Origin: Bacteriovoracaceae bacterium
GTDB lineage: Bacteria; Bdellovibrionota; Bacteriovoracia; Bacteriovoracales; Bacteriovoracaceae
Assembly (NCBI GenBank): GCA_947448495.1
Contig: CANFNX010000002.1
Coordinates: 1-47,112 of the forward strand
Direction: 5' to 3'
DNA: 47,112 bases
The notes under the pieces were generated by a model. It had not been told where the DNA came from. It ran no database searches and saw only the letters and a list, made by a program, of their open reading frames with translations. The translations under genes and the position numbers were made by a program. Shown here in pieces: positions 16,022 to 25,908 of the stretch (position 1 is the stretch's first letter; every line of letters starts with the position of its first letter).

Positions 16022-18709
16022 ATGAAAAGATTGTCTAAAATCATAATGACAGTTCTTATTGCAGTCCTCTTGCAATCGTCCTTATCATTCGCTGATATTT
16101 TTAATCAAGAAACATTCAAGACCCATCTTCGTTGGAACCTCACTGTTCCAAGAGATCAGTTTTATATCCTCAAAAAAGATGGGGTTCTTAATATAGAGAC
16201 GGTGAATCTTGAATTATTTGAAAACCTCTCTGCCGAAATCGCTAAGATTGCTCCTAGCTCGCAATACATGCAAAAAGTATCTTATTCAAAAGATAACTTT
16301 CCTGCTACACCTGCCACCATATCCATTAAGTTAGCTGACCCTTCAGTTGAATTGTTTTCTTTTTATCGAGAAGCAGACAAAAAATATATCTTAGATTTTT
16401 GGATTAACTCTGATCTTGTCGTTGAAAAGCCGACCACATTCAAAAAGCCACTCGCGCTGCCAGTGGCAGCGCCCGCTCCTGTAATGGCAAAGAAAATTCT
16501 TCCGGCCAATCCGTTGCTCGCTAAGAAAAGCAAAATCTTACCAGTCCTAGAGGTGACCAAAGAGGAAGTGGATACAAAACTACCTAACCCTGGATTTCGC
16601 GACTTTCGCTATGGTGCAAGTTTAATTTGGGATTATCAGCCCATGATCCCACAATTAGAAAAAGATATTAACTTAGCTTCAAAAATTCCTGATTCACTTT
16701 ACCCCATTCAAGATCGCGAATCTATTGATGACCCTAAAGAAGCTCACATGCAGCTTTCGATAAATTTTTATCGTGAAGTGAAATGGGGCTTAATGAATAA
16801 ATCAATCACTCTCTATGAAAAGAAGTATGGTCGTGACAGTAACTTCATTATTAATGAATTTATGAAAGCGAATGCTCTTTTAAAAGATAATATCGCTAAG
16901 CCTAATCGAGGCATCACTCAGTCCGCTATGGTCATCCTATCTAACATCAAAGACTTGACTGAAAACTATGATCTGAAAGCCGCCATTTTAAGATATCTTA
17001 TTCAGTACAATGTTGATGTTCGTGATCATGTCAGAACATTAGAGCTTGCGAAGAGCCTATTTGTTGAGGCGAGAGGACAATTTGATCAAACTCTTGTGAT
17101 CCAATCTTCCTTAACTATTCTCCACGCCTTAGCAGAACTCAAGCAGGTCGAAAAAATAGAAGAGTTTTTATCGGACAAGAAACTGGCCAGTATCCTTCCT
17201 CCTCAGATGGGCCTGGCCTATCTGACCTTTGCTTTGCTATCCAAGGGGGATAGTAAAGAAGTGATAAAGCGTTATGCGACTGTTTCAAAATCACTTGCAA
17301 AACCTGTCCACCCTGCCATTCTTTACAACGTCGCCGAAAGTTTTTTTAGGCATGCAGATTATGTAAACGCAGTTGCACTTTTTGATGAATTCATTGCATC
17401 TTATTCTTATTTATTACAATCTCCCTTTGCGCGCTTGAGATTGGCCCTTTGTTATGAGCTCATGGATAAAGATGCTTCAGAGAATTTAGTGCTTTACAAA
17501 AATGCGATTGATCGTTCAACTGATCCGGCTGCCCGTTATGAAGCCAAAATCCGTTATGTCGCCTTCAGAATGACAAGAAAAATTAATCCCTCAGAGGAAG
17601 ATAAGGATTCGGAGGTTTTTCTTGAGCAATCTCCCGACGAGTCTAAAGTTCTCAGTTTTGAACTTAAAAAAATCCTTTGGCTTGTTCGTTTAAGAATGTT
17701 CATTGCTTCAAAGGAATATGATAAAGCACTCGCTTATTTGACTTCCGTTCCGCTTGATTCATTAAGACCGGCCGAGAGACGTGTTTTTGAAGGTGATGGA
17801 GCTGAGATTGTCTATGGTCTGATTCAGGATGCCTTCTTGAAAGAAGATTACGCGAAAGTAGTTAAGATGTGGGAAGTTTTTAAATCAAAATATGAGACTA
17901 AAGTCGCCCGTAATTTATATTTGAATTTTGTTGTGTGTAATTCTTTCATTAAGCTTGGTCTTTATAAGAGTTACGACCGTGCTTTAGAGAGTTTTAAAGC
18001 TGTTGAAGGTGAAGAGCCTCGTGTTTTTCCTATCTGGGTAGATCGTATCAAAACCAAGAATTTAAGTGAGATGGTGGAAGAATTGAGTCTCATTCGCTTG
18101 GTGGCAGATGGGGACTGGCAAGGGGCAAGTGACAAGCTGGCCTCATATCCGGTGTCACTACGGGACTCGATGAACTATCCCTTTTATCGAGGTTTAGTGA
18201 ATTTTCATCTCAAAAACTACACCGAAGCCGTGGTAGAATTCGAAAAAGTTCTTGTCGGTCAAGACAAGGCCAACCCCCTAACTCCGAGGCAAACTGCTGA
18301 TCTATTAATGAGTTATGTTGAGTCTCTGTATCAATTAAAAGATCAAGAACGCTTTAAAACAGTGGTCCGCGCTCTCAGTGAGGATATCAACTCCTCAAAG
18401 TCGGCACAGATCTTGAATGTGTCCGAGCGAGTTAAGTATCTCCTTATCGAGTCTTTGGTGGGAGAGGACAATGCCAACTGGGCGGAGATTGAAACGATGA
18501 CAAAAGAATTTAGAGAAAAATTTCAAAAATCTCCTTACAATTCGCGAATTGGTTACCTTTACGGGTTATCATTAATAAAGAACTCGCGAATTGCTGAAGG
18601 GAAGGAAGTCCTTAGCATTTTGACGAAAGATGAAAAGGTACCTCTTCATATTAAAGAAATGTGTAGAAGTGAATTGGCAACTTTAGAATTAGTAGAAAAG
18701 AAATTATAA
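16022..18709 (+). CDS. Large secreted repeat (TPR-like) protein upstream of the flagellar genes
   Basis: 895 residues from the ATG at 16022, preceded by AGGAAG nine bases upstream; the frame also stays open from a GTG at 15986. The signal peptide is MKRLSKIIMTVLIAVLLQSS followed by LSFA. An Ala/Pro/Lys-rich linker (about 145-185) separates an N-terminal domain from a long helical part. That part contains TPR-like units, for instance VNAVALFDEFIASYSYLLQS and YTEAVVEFEKVLVG. It is probably a periplasmic scaffold. Its stop lies 31 bases before the next gene, which leads directly into flgB, so it may be transcribed with the flagellar locus. Specific role unknown. Confidence 0.8.
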   Translation: MKRLSKIIMTVLIAVLLQSSLSFADIFNQETFKTHLRWNLTVPRDQFYILKKDGVLNIETVNLELFENLSAEIAKIAPSSQYMQKVSYSKDNFPATPATISIKLADPSVELFSFYREADKKYILDFWINSDLVVEKPTTFKKPLALPVAAPAPVMAKKILPANPLLAKKSKILPVLEVTKEEVDTKLPNPGFRDFRYGASLIWDYQPMIPQLEKDINLASKIPDSLYPIQDRESIDDPKEAHMQLSINFYREVKWGLMNKSITLYEKKYGRDSNFIINEFMKANALLKDNIAKPNRGITQSAMVILSNIKDLTENYDLKAAILRYLIQYNVDVRDHVRTLELAKSLFVEARGQFDQTLVIQSSLTILHALAELKQVEKIEEFLSDKKLASILPPQMGLAYLTFALLSKGDSKEVIKRYATVSKSLAKPVHPAILYNVAESFFRHADYVNAVALFDEFIASYSYLLQSPFARLRLALCYELMDKDASENLVLYKNAIDRSTDPAARYEAKIRYVAFRMTRKINPSEEDKDSEVFLEQSPDESKVLSFELKKILWLVRLRMFIASKEYDKALAYLTSVPLDSLRPAERRVFEGDGAEIVYGLIQDAFLKEDYAKVVKMWEVFKSKYETKVARNLYLNFVVCNSFIKLGLYKSYDRALESFKAVEGEEPRVFPIWVDRIKTKNLSEMVEELSLIRLVADGDWQGASDKLASYPVSLRDSMNYPFYRGLVNFHLKNYTEAVVEFEKVLVGQDKANPLTPRQTADLLMSYVESLYQLKDQERFKTVVRALSEDINSSKSAQILNVSERVKYLLIESLVGEDNANWAEIETMTKEFREKFQKSPYNSRIGYLYGLSLIKNSRIAEGKEVLSILTKDEKVPLHIKEMCRSELATLELVEKKL

Positions 18710-18740
18710 ACGAACCAACTAACAACGGACAGGAGGTCTA

Positions 18741-19682
18741 ATGTTATCTCAAGGTTTAAATCTCGTAGGAAATCACCCAAAGTTCAACAGCACACTTGAA
18801 ATGGCCCGCAATGTAGCCGTGACAAAAACTGCTATTCTTATCTCTGGTGAAGCCGGTTCAGGTAAGAAGGCTATCGGTGCTTACATTCACCAAAATTCTG
18901 CACGCAAAAATGCACGCCTTGAGATTGTAGATTGTTCGCAAGACTCTCAAACTGTAGAGAAAATTGTTCTTGGTTTTAGAGACGATGAGACAGGACGTTT
19001 TAATCGTGGAGTCTTAGAACTTGCCAATGGCGGTACGGTAATTTTTGCCAACATTGACGCACTGGATGATAATTTCCAAAAAAGACTATATACTATCCTT
19101 CAAGAACTTCCTGACTATGAGTTAGATGTTCGCTTAGTTGCAACAACATCTAAGAATCTTTCTAAGCTTGTTGGTGCAGGTAAATTCTCTCGTGCTCTTT
19201 ACACTTATTTCGCCGGAGCGCAGATCGATATGATTGCCCTTCGTGAGAGAGGAACTGACGTGGAATTGATTGCTCGTCATTTCATCAATGAGTACGCTAC
19301 TGAAAATTCAGCTGGCGACCTAAATCTTTGTGAAGAAGCTGCTCGTAAACTGTCTGATTATAACTGGGGTCAAAATTTGATTGAGCTACGTTCATTCATT
19401 CGTAAAACTCTCACGAATATGGAAGGCAAAACTTTGGACATTGCTGCTATCGAAAATGGCGAGCGAAAAGTTGAGATGACATCTTCTGAAGTTGATGAAG
19501 ATGGATTGAAGCTTATGTCTCTTAAAGATGCTGAGAAACTTCTTATTAAAAAAGCCCTTGTGTACACTTCTGAGAATAGAACTCAAGCCGCAAAAATTCT
19601 TGGTGTTTCTATTCGTACTCTACGTAATAAAATCAATGAGTACAGAGGTGAAGGTGCTGCTTACTTCATTAACTTAAGATAA
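18741..19682 (+). CDS. Degenerate sigma54-activator-like protein with Fis-type DNA-binding domain
   Basis: 313 residues, strong AGGAGG site. It has the AAA+ plus Fis-HTH plan of bacterial enhancer-binding proteins such as FlbD/FlrC but no receiver domain. Motifs are eroded. Walker A is GEAGSGKK (Ser/Thr replaced by Lys43). Where GAFTGA should be there is FRDDETGRFN (79-88). Walker B is GGTVIFANID (no Asp-Glu pair). The arginine-finger block is FSRALYTYF instead of FREDLYYRL. The C-terminal HTH is intact (RTQAAKILGVSIRTLRNKIN, 280-299). It probably binds DNA but neither hydrolyses ATP normally nor contacts sigma54. It sits 28 bases before flgB, so a role in flagellar gene control is likely. 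Confidence 0.85.
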   Translation: MLSQGLNLVGNHPKFNSTLEMARNVAVTKTAILISGEAGSGKKAIGAYIHQNSARKNARLEIVDCSQDSQTVEKIVLGFRDDETGRFNRGVLELANGGTVIFANIDALDDNFQKRLYTILQELPDYELDVRLVATTSKNLSKLVGAGKFSRALYTYFAGAQIDMIALRERGTDVELIARHFINEYATENSAGDLNLCEEAARKLSDYNWGQNLIELRSFIRKTLTNMEGKTLDIAAIENGERKVEMTSSEVDEDGLKLMSLKDAEKLLIKKALVYTSENRTQAAKILGVSIRTLRNKINEYRGEGAAYFINLR

Positions 19683-19710
19683 TACGTTTTTAAAGGTTGA
19701 GGCCACTCAC

Positions 19711-20118
19711 ATGGATGTGAATGACAAAACACTCAAAGCACTTACCACGGCGTTGAATTTCCGTGAAATGAGACAAGAGCTTATTTCATCGAACGTTGCC
19801 AACGCCAACACGCCGGGCTTTAAGGCCAAGAAGATGGATTTCGAAGAGGCTCTTGCCAGGGCCCTCGACGTGGATGGAAATATGCAAATGAATGTTTCTG
19901 ATGGACGTCATCACAATGTTGGTAATGGCGGCTTCAATAATTTAGAACCAGAAATTTACGATGACCCAAATGGTGTCGTTTCAGAAAATGGTAATACTGT
20001 TGATGTGGAATCTGAGATGGCCCGCATGGCAGAAAACAAACTGATGTACGATGCCTTGGTTCAGCTGGTCAACAAAAAGATGGGTATGATGAAATACGCC
20101 ATTAATTCTGAGAAATAA
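19711..20118 (+). CDS. flgB: Flagellar basal-body proximal rod protein FlgB
   Basis: 135 residues, usual size. The N-terminal rod motif SSNVANANTPGFKAKKMDFE and the C-terminal KLMYDALVQLVNKKMGMMKY helix are typical. Exported by the flagellar type III apparatus to build the rod with FlgC and FliE. First structural gene of the locus; flgC follows after 12 bases. Confidence 0.95.
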   Translation: MDVNDKTLKALTTALNFREMRQELISSNVANANTPGFKAKKMDFEEALARALDVDGNMQMNVSDGRHHNVGNGGFNNLEPEIYDDPNGVVSENGNTVDVESEMARMAENKLMYDALVQLVNKKMGMMKYAINSEK

Positions 20119-20130
20119 GAGGAGAACTAA

Positions 20131-20571
20131 ATGGATTTACTCTCAAGTCTTAGAATTAGCTCAAGTGGTTTGGCGGCTCAACGTAAGAGGATGGAAGCCC
20201 ATTCCTCAAACATTGCCAATGCTCAGACAACCAGAACGGCCGAGGGCGGACCTTATAGAAGAAAAGAAGTGGTTTTTGGTTCAGAACCTGAGCGCGAAAG
20301 CTTTTCTGACATTCTAGAAGGGGAATTGGCCGAAAATGCTCAAACAGTTCATGCCACAGAAGTAGTTCATTCGGATAAAGTGGTATTTAAACATGACCCC
20401 ACTCATCCTGATGCCAACGCTGAAGGATATGTGGCGATGCCTGATATCAACCCGATGGTTGAAATGGCGAACATGATTGAAGCTCAACGAGCTTATGAAT
20501 CAAACGTAACAGCGATCAATACAACGAAACAAATGGCGATGAAAACGCTAGAAATTGGTCGAGGCAACTAA
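20131..20571 (+). CDS. flgC: Flagellar basal-body proximal rod protein FlgC
   Basis: 146 residues. N-terminal SSGLAAQRKRMEAHSSNIAN and C-terminal NPMVEMANMIEAQRAYESNV motifs identify FlgC. Rod subunit above FlgB. A GAGGAG site precedes the ATG; fliE follows after 10 bases. Confidence 0.96.
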   Translation: MDLLSSLRISSSGLAAQRKRMEAHSSNIANAQTTRTAEGGPYRRKEVVFGSEPERESFSDILEGELAENAQTVHATEVVHSDKVVFKHDPTHPDANAEGYVAMPDINPMVEMANMIEAQRAYESNVTAINTTKQMAMKTLEIGRGN

Positions 20572-20581
20572 GGAATAAGCT

Positions 20582-20944
20582 ATGTCGATTAAAGACATTA
20601 CAAGTTTTCAAAAAACATTGGGAAATGCTGACGCCAAAGGTTGGAGCAGATCCGTTGATAATGATTTTGATGCTGGAAAATTTAATATTGAAGGAGCTCC
20701 TTCTGTTGGTGAAACCGGCGGAACCAAAACTTTTGGGGAGTTTTTACAAGACTCTATCGGCAAAGTGAATTCACTCCAAAGTGAAGCCAATGTGGCGATG
20801 GAAAAACTAGCAAGTGGTGAAAGCCAAAACTTGCACGAAACCTTATTAGCAGTAGAAAAAGCTGATATTGCTTTCAGAACGATGAACCAGGTAAGAACGA
20901 AAGTGATCGATGCTTACCGAGAAATAATGAAGATGCAAATCTAG
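20582..20944 (+). CDS. fliE: Flagellar hook-basal body complex protein FliE
   Basis: 120 residues, slightly longer than the usual 100-110. The C-terminal half carries the conserved pattern: FGEFLQDSIGKVNSLQSEA, LHETLLAVEKADIAFRTM and VRTKVIDAYREIMKMQI. FliE joins the MS ring to the proximal rod. Gene order flgB-flgC-fliE-fliF is the classic one. Confidence 0.94.
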   Translation: MSIKDITSFQKTLGNADAKGWSRSVDNDFDAGKFNIEGAPSVGETGGTKTFGEFLQDSIGKVNSLQSEANVAMEKLASGESQNLHETLLAVEKADIAFRTMNQVRTKVIDAYREIMKMQI

Positions 20945-20982
20945 TTAGGATGATTAGATAAGCGAGAATCAGGAGGATTCAG

Positions 20983-22671
20983 TTGAATAACTTCTTTAGC
21001 CAAACTGTTCAGAACTTTATCGATTTTTTTAAGTCATTAGATATGACAAGAAGGATCGGTTTGATCGGTATTGCAGGGCTCGTGATTGCGCTTATGGCGG
21101 GGATCATTATTTGGGCCAGTAAAACTGATTATAAGGTTCTCTATACTGACCTCACCAAAGATGATTCGGCCGTTATTGCTAGAATGCTCGAAGAGGGGAA
21201 GATCGCCTACCAGGTTAAGGATGATGGTAAAACCATTATGGTACCAGAAGACATGGTGGAGATTTGGCGTCTCGAAATTGCTAAAAAAGGCGTGAACTTC
21301 ACGGGGACTGTTGGTTATGAAGTTTTTGATAAGCAGGCCTTTGGAACAACTTCTTTTGTTCAAAAAATAAACAAGCAGCGCGCCCTTGAAGGGGAGCTCG
21401 TTAAGACGATTATGCACATTAAAGGGGTGACGAGAGCTCGTATTCACCTTTCCATTCCTGAATCTTCTCCGTTTGTATCTGAAAGAAAACCACCAAGTGG
21501 ATCTGTTGTTTTAGATGTTGAACGTGGTGTAACCATGACTTCTGATGAAGTGAAAGGGATCCAGTCTCTTGTAAGTTCTTCAGTGGATGGGATGAGATCT
21601 CATAATGTGGTTGTTATCGATTCTCGTGGTAAGAAACTATCTGAAAATGATGGCGATCAGATGTCGACAGAGACTGCGAATCGGATTGCACTAGAAACAA
21701 AACTCAACTCTCAGTATGAGAAAAAAGTTGAAGAGATTTTGTCTCGCGTAATTGGTGAAGGTAAAGTTATTGCGAAAGTGGCCCTCAAGATGGATTTCAC
21801 TGAAAAAGTGGAGACCCAAACAACTTACGATGGTGAAAACTCAGCGGTAGTTTCAGAAGTTCGTAATGAGCAAAAAATGGTCGGAGTTCGTCCGTCACCC
21901 CAAGGGATTCCTGGGGCGAGATCAAATCTCCCTGGTGAAACTCCGCAGCCTGGAATCCCAGAAACTCGTAATGATGTGGATAAGTCCCTCGTAACGAAGA
22001 ATATGGCCGTTCCAACAATTGTCACAAAATCAAAAAAACCAACGGCTGAGATTGCCAGTATGTCTGTCGCCGTTATGGTGGATGGTAAGAAGGTTCCAGT
22101 TCTAGCAAAAGATGGAACTCCAATGGTGAATGATGACGGTATTCCTGTCACTAAATACCAAGCTTGGACTGAAGAAGAACTCCAGAATTTTCAACAGATT
22201 GTAGCAAGCTCTTTGGGAGTAAATGCGAACCGTGGTGATAAGCTTGTTATTAAAAATATGGAATTTGCTAAAGAAGACTTAGCAGAAATGGAAGCCATCA
22301 TGAAGGCACGCGAGAACCGTGAACTCATGAAAAACATCACAAAATATCTCATGATCGGTGCCATTATTTCACTTTTCTTCTTTATGGTGGTGCGACCGTT
22401 CATCCAGTGGCTTACAGAGAATTCTGTCGAATCAATTGAGGACTTCTTGCCTAAGACGATTGAAGAATTGGAAAAGATTCAGGCCAATCAACGCCTCCCT
22501 GGACTTGAGGATGTCCTACCTTCCATCGAGGATAAATTGAATCCTGAGAAGATTGAAGGTAACATGTTAAGAGAGAAGATTATCTCCCTGGTGGAAGCTA
22601 ATCCTGCCAAAGCTGCTCAGGTAGTGCATGAAATGATTCATACTTCTGAGACACAAAAAGAGATTGCTTAG
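20983..22671 (+). CDS. fliF: Flagellar MS-ring protein FliF
   Basis: 562 residues. It starts at a TTG (20983) with AGGAGG six bases upstream; no ATG nearby fits the frame. A membrane helix (about 24-46) is followed by periplasmic ring-building motifs (LYTDLTKDDSAVIARMLEE, GTTSFVQKINKQRALEGEL, VKGIQSLVSSSVDGM), then a second helix (about 447-467) and a cytoplasmic tail that binds FliG. It forms the inner-membrane MS ring on which the rotor and export gate assemble. Confidence 0.96.
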   Translation: MNNFFSQTVQNFIDFFKSLDMTRRIGLIGIAGLVIALMAGIIIWASKTDYKVLYTDLTKDDSAVIARMLEEGKIAYQVKDDGKTIMVPEDMVEIWRLEIAKKGVNFTGTVGYEVFDKQAFGTTSFVQKINKQRALEGELVKTIMHIKGVTRARIHLSIPESSPFVSERKPPSGSVVLDVERGVTMTSDEVKGIQSLVSSSVDGMRSHNVVVIDSRGKKLSENDGDQMSTETANRIALETKLNSQYEKKVEEILSRVIGEGKVIAKVALKMDFTEKVETQTTYDGENSAVVSEVRNEQKMVGVRPSPQGIPGARSNLPGETPQPGIPETRNDVDKSLVTKNMAVPTIVTKSKKPTAEIASMSVAVMVDGKKVPVLAKDGTPMVNDDGIPVTKYQAWTEEELQNFQQIVASSLGVNANRGDKLVIKNMEFAKEDLAEMEAIMKARENRELMKNITKYLMIGAIISLFFFMVVRPFIQWLTENSVESIEDFLPKTIEELEKIQANQRLPGLEDVLPSIEDKLNPEKIEGNMLREKIISLVEANPAKAAQVVHEMIHTSETQKEIA

Positions 22672-22704
22672 GTTATAATAAGACAGAGTTTAAGGAGCTG
22701 AAGA

Positions 22705-23742
22705 GTGGCCGATATTGAAAAGAATTTAGATCCCGATGTGCAGTTTCAACTGCTTTCTGGCCAAGAGAAAGCTGCTATTCTTTTATCTGCCTTAGGACCT
22801 TCAACAACTAAATTGATTTTCAAACACATGAAAGATAATGATGTTAAACGGATGATTAACACCATGGCCACCATATCGAAATCACCCATTTGGATGGTGA
22901 AACGTGTTTTGGAAGAATTTTATTCATCTATTAATGAAGATTCAGAACTTCTCTTCTCTGAAAACAAAGGGCGAGATTTTATTCTCGGCACACTTGGTGA
23001 AGATCGCGCCAAGCAATTATTAGGTCAAATTATTGATGTTGGTTCAAATAATACTCTCGAATCTCTTGAACTTGTAGACACAAGAACACTGGCGAACTTC
23101 CTCATCAATGAACACCCACAAACGATTGCACTTATCTGTGCTCACTTGCCAGTTGAGAAAAAAGTGGATGTGCTTAAAAAACTTCCAGAAGGATTGCAGG
23201 CAGAAGTTGTTCTTCGAGTTGCCAATCTTGATTTCGTTTCTCCTGAACTTATTGCACAACTTGATGACGTACTTAAGACAGAACTTTCGACTCTTGGTTC
23301 AATTGATACGAATCAACTTGGTGGTGTTGAACCCATTGCTGATATGCTCAATCTCATGGATAAAAACTCTGAGAAGAATATTATGGCAAGAGTTGAAGAA
23401 AAAGACCCTGAGCTTGCTGAGGAAATCCGTAAACTCATGTTCGTCTTTGAGGATATGATCTTTGTTGATGATCGTGGTATTCAGGAATTGCTGAAAATTG
23501 TGGATAACACCAAGCTTGTTACCGCTCTTAAAACAGCTCCGGAAGAAGTGAGAACGAAACTCTTTAAGAATATGTCAAATCGAGCGGCAACGTTGCTCAG
23601 AGAAGATTTGGAAGCCATGGGGCCGACCAAGCTTTCAGATGTGGAGAAAGCTCAGCAAGAAATTGTTCAGCAGCTTAAGGATCTTGAGTCTAAAGGCAAA
23701 GCACTTGTATCGCGTGGTGGCGAAGGTGATTCGTTCGTTTAA
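22705..23742 (+). CDS. fliG: Flagellar motor switch protein FliG
   Basis: 345 residues, standard size, GTG start with AAGGAG upstream. The N-terminal domain has LSGQEKAAILLSALGP; the middle domain EHPQTIALICAHLP; the C-terminal torque domain has FEDMIFVDDRGIQELLKIVD and MSNRAATLLREDLEAMGP. FliG sits on FliF and interacts with the stator to generate torque. 33 bases after fliF. Confidence 0.97.
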   Translation: MADIEKNLDPDVQFQLLSGQEKAAILLSALGPSTTKLIFKHMKDNDVKRMINTMATISKSPIWMVKRVLEEFYSSINEDSELLFSENKGRDFILGTLGEDRAKQLLGQIIDVGSNNTLESLELVDTRTLANFLINEHPQTIALICAHLPVEKKVDVLKKLPEGLQAEVVLRVANLDFVSPELIAQLDDVLKTELSTLGSIDTNQLGGVEPIADMLNLMDKNSEKNIMARVEEKDPELAEEIRKLMFVFEDMIFVDDRGIQELLKIVDNTKLVTALKTAPEEVRTKLFKNMSNRAATLLREDLEAMGPTKLSDVEKAQQEIVQQLKDLESKGKALVSRGGEGDSFV

Positions 23743-23757
23743 GGGGCTTAATCTTTT

Positions 23758-24561
23758 ATGCAAAAATTTCAATCAACTGATATCCAAACTTTTGAATTTG
23801 CTGACTTGCAAGTGGGTAAAGAAACTGGAACTTCTACTTTTAAGCCCTTCAATTTCAATGAGCTAAATGGCCAGCCTCAAAAGAAAAATACGATTACTGA
23901 AGAGACTCTTCGAACTGAAAGAACTTATGAGAAGAAGAATAATTTTAAAATTGATGGCGCGGTAAGAGATTCTCGTGGTCTTTCTCGTCAAGAGCAGAAT
24001 GATATAGAATCTCAAATCCAAATTGAAGTTCAAAAGAGGCTTGAGACAGCTTATCAAGAAGCTTATAACGAAGGTATAGAGAAGGGTAAGGAAGAGGGAC
24101 GAGCAGAGGCTATGGCCCATTATCAAGATGAGTTGACCGCCAAAGTGAATGAGTTTTCACAAATTGTTGATGAAATGACCAAGCAGAGCGATAAGCTTGT
24201 TGAAAAAAATCGTCATGATATTTATGAATTTATTAAACGTTTCACTAAATGGATTGTATTAAAAGAAATTGACGAAAAAGTGTATCTTGAAAATCTTCTT
24301 GAGAAACTTTTGCTCGAACTAAATGTACGTAAAAATCTTATTGTTAAAGTTGGTCGTGCTAACTTTAGTAAAATGCCTGAAGTGATTCAAACAGTAGAAG
24401 CTCGGCTTGGACAATTAACCAATGTACGGGTTGAGATCGTGCCTGAAATTAATCATCCGGGCATCATTCTTGAGTCAGAAAATGGCTTAATTGATGGTTC
24501 CATTGAAGGCGTCTTTGGTAACATCGATAGAATCTTTGAGCAAGTTGTAAAGCATGAATGA
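23758..24561 (+). CDS. fliH: Flagellar export ATPase regulator FliH
   Basis: 267 residues. The centre has the GxxxG-like run AYNEGIEKGKEEGRAEAMAH typical of FliH; the C-terminal half (about 135-267) is the FliI-binding domain (KWIVLKEIDEKVY, IVPEINHPGIILESENGLID). FliH dimers regulate FliI and dock it at the export gate. An AAGGGG site precedes the ATG; the end overlaps fliI by eight bases. Confidence 0.9.
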   Translation: MQKFQSTDIQTFEFADLQVGKETGTSTFKPFNFNELNGQPQKKNTITEETLRTERTYEKKNNFKIDGAVRDSRGLSRQEQNDIESQIQIEVQKRLETAYQEAYNEGIEKGKEEGRAEAMAHYQDELTAKVNEFSQIVDEMTKQSDKLVEKNRHDIYEFIKRFTKWIVLKEIDEKVYLENLLEKLLLELNVRKNLIVKVGRANFSKMPEVIQTVEARLGQLTNVRVEIVPEINHPGIILESENGLIDGSIEGVFGNIDRIFEQVVKHE

Positions 24562-25906
24562 GGATCTTAACCTCAATCAAATCTTGCGGTATATTGAAAA
24601 CCGAATTCCATATGAAAAGATCGGGAAAATCGTTGCCTCGCGAGGAATGGTTTATGAGGCGAGTGTTCCTCGGGCCGTTTTAGGAAGCAATGTTGAGTTT
24701 ATTGCTGAAAATGGTGAGCGATCGTTAGGTGAAGTCGTAGCGATCCAGGGCTCTAATTGTATGGTGATGCCTTATAATGAAATTTCAGGCATTAACTCAG
24801 AAACAAAAATTCATCTTAAAGATATTGTGACTGAGATTAACATCTCTCCAAATATGCTCGGACGAGTCATCGATTTTCAAGGGAATCCCATAGATAATAA
24901 AGGGCCGATTGAAGGTCCTTATGAAAAACGCTCCATTTTCGGAACCCCCCTTAATCCGCTTGATCGTCCACCAATTCGAGAAGCTCTTGATACAGGAATA
25001 AATTCTATTAACTGTTTTATCACTGCCGGTAAGGGACAACGTCTTGCGATTATGGCGGGTTCCGGTGTTGGTAAATCTGTCCTGATGGGTATGATCGCTC
25101 GAAATACAAATGCTGATATTAACGTCATTGCCCTCATCGGTGAGCGTGGTCGTGAGGTTTTAGAATTTATTCAATCAGATTTAGGTGAAGAAGGCCTTAA
25201 GCGTTCTGTCGTCGTCGTCGCGACTTCGGATACCTCTGCACTCATACGGACGAAAGCTGCTTATACAGCAACGACGATAGCGGAATATTTTCGTGATCAG
25301 AGTCAGGATGTACTTCTGATGATGGACTCCATCACTCGCTTTGCTATGGCCAACCGTGAAATTGCTCTTTCTACTGGTGAGCCACCCGGACAAAAAGGCT
25401 ACACTCCAAGTGTCTTTGCTAAACTTCCCAAGCTCATGGAGCGTGCAGGAACAAAAAAGGGAGCAGGGTCTATCACGGGAATTTATACCGTTCTCGTTGA
25501 AGGGGGCGATATGGATGAACCTATCGCTGATGCAGTGAGAGGGATTTCTGATGGTCACATTGTTTTATCTCGACAATTAGCTGCAAGAAACCATTTTCCT
25601 GCCATTGACGTGCTGGCTTCGATCTCTCGGGTGATGACTAAAGTAGCGTCAAAAGAACACAAAATTGTCGCTAGCCATTTACGTGATCTTCTTGCCTCTT
25701 ATAAAGAATCAGAAGACCTAATCACTGTTGGTGCTTATGCACGTGGGTCCAACCCCAAAGTGGATAAGGCGATTGCGATTTACGATGATCTTATCAATTT
25801 ATTAAGACAGCAAATTGAAGAATCTTTTACCATTGAAGAACTTTTCGAGAGGATGATCGACATTGCACGGAAAGCTGAAACTTCAGTCGATCCAAATTAT
25901 AGATAA
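24554..25906 (+). CDS. fliI: Flagellum-specific export ATPase FliI
   Basis: 450 residues. F1-beta-like ATPase energising flagellar protein export. Walker A is AGSGVGKS (168-175), followed by GERGREVLEF; Walker B is DVLLMMDSITRFAMA; the ERAGTKKGAGSITGIYTV block is typical of FliI. Overlaps fliH by eight bases, so coupled translation is likely. Confidence 0.97.
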   Translation: MNEDLNLNQILRYIENRIPYEKIGKIVASRGMVYEASVPRAVLGSNVEFIAENGERSLGEVVAIQGSNCMVMPYNEISGINSETKIHLKDIVTEINISPNMLGRVIDFQGNPIDNKGPIEGPYEKRSIFGTPLNPLDRPPIREALDTGINSINCFITAGKGQRLAIMAGSGVGKSVLMGMIARNTNADINVIALIGERGREVLEFIQSDLGEEGLKRSVVVVATSDTSALIRTKAAYTATTIAEYFRDQSQDVLLMMDSITRFAMANREIALSTGEPPGQKGYTPSVFAKLPKLMERAGTKKGAGSITGIYTVLVEGGDMDEPIADAVRGISDGHIVLSRQLAARNHFPAIDVLASISRVMTKVASKEHKIVASHLRDLLASYKESEDLITVGAYARGSNPKVDKAIAIYDDLINLLRQQIEESFTIEELFERMIDIARKAETSVDPNYR

Positions 25907-25908
25907 AA

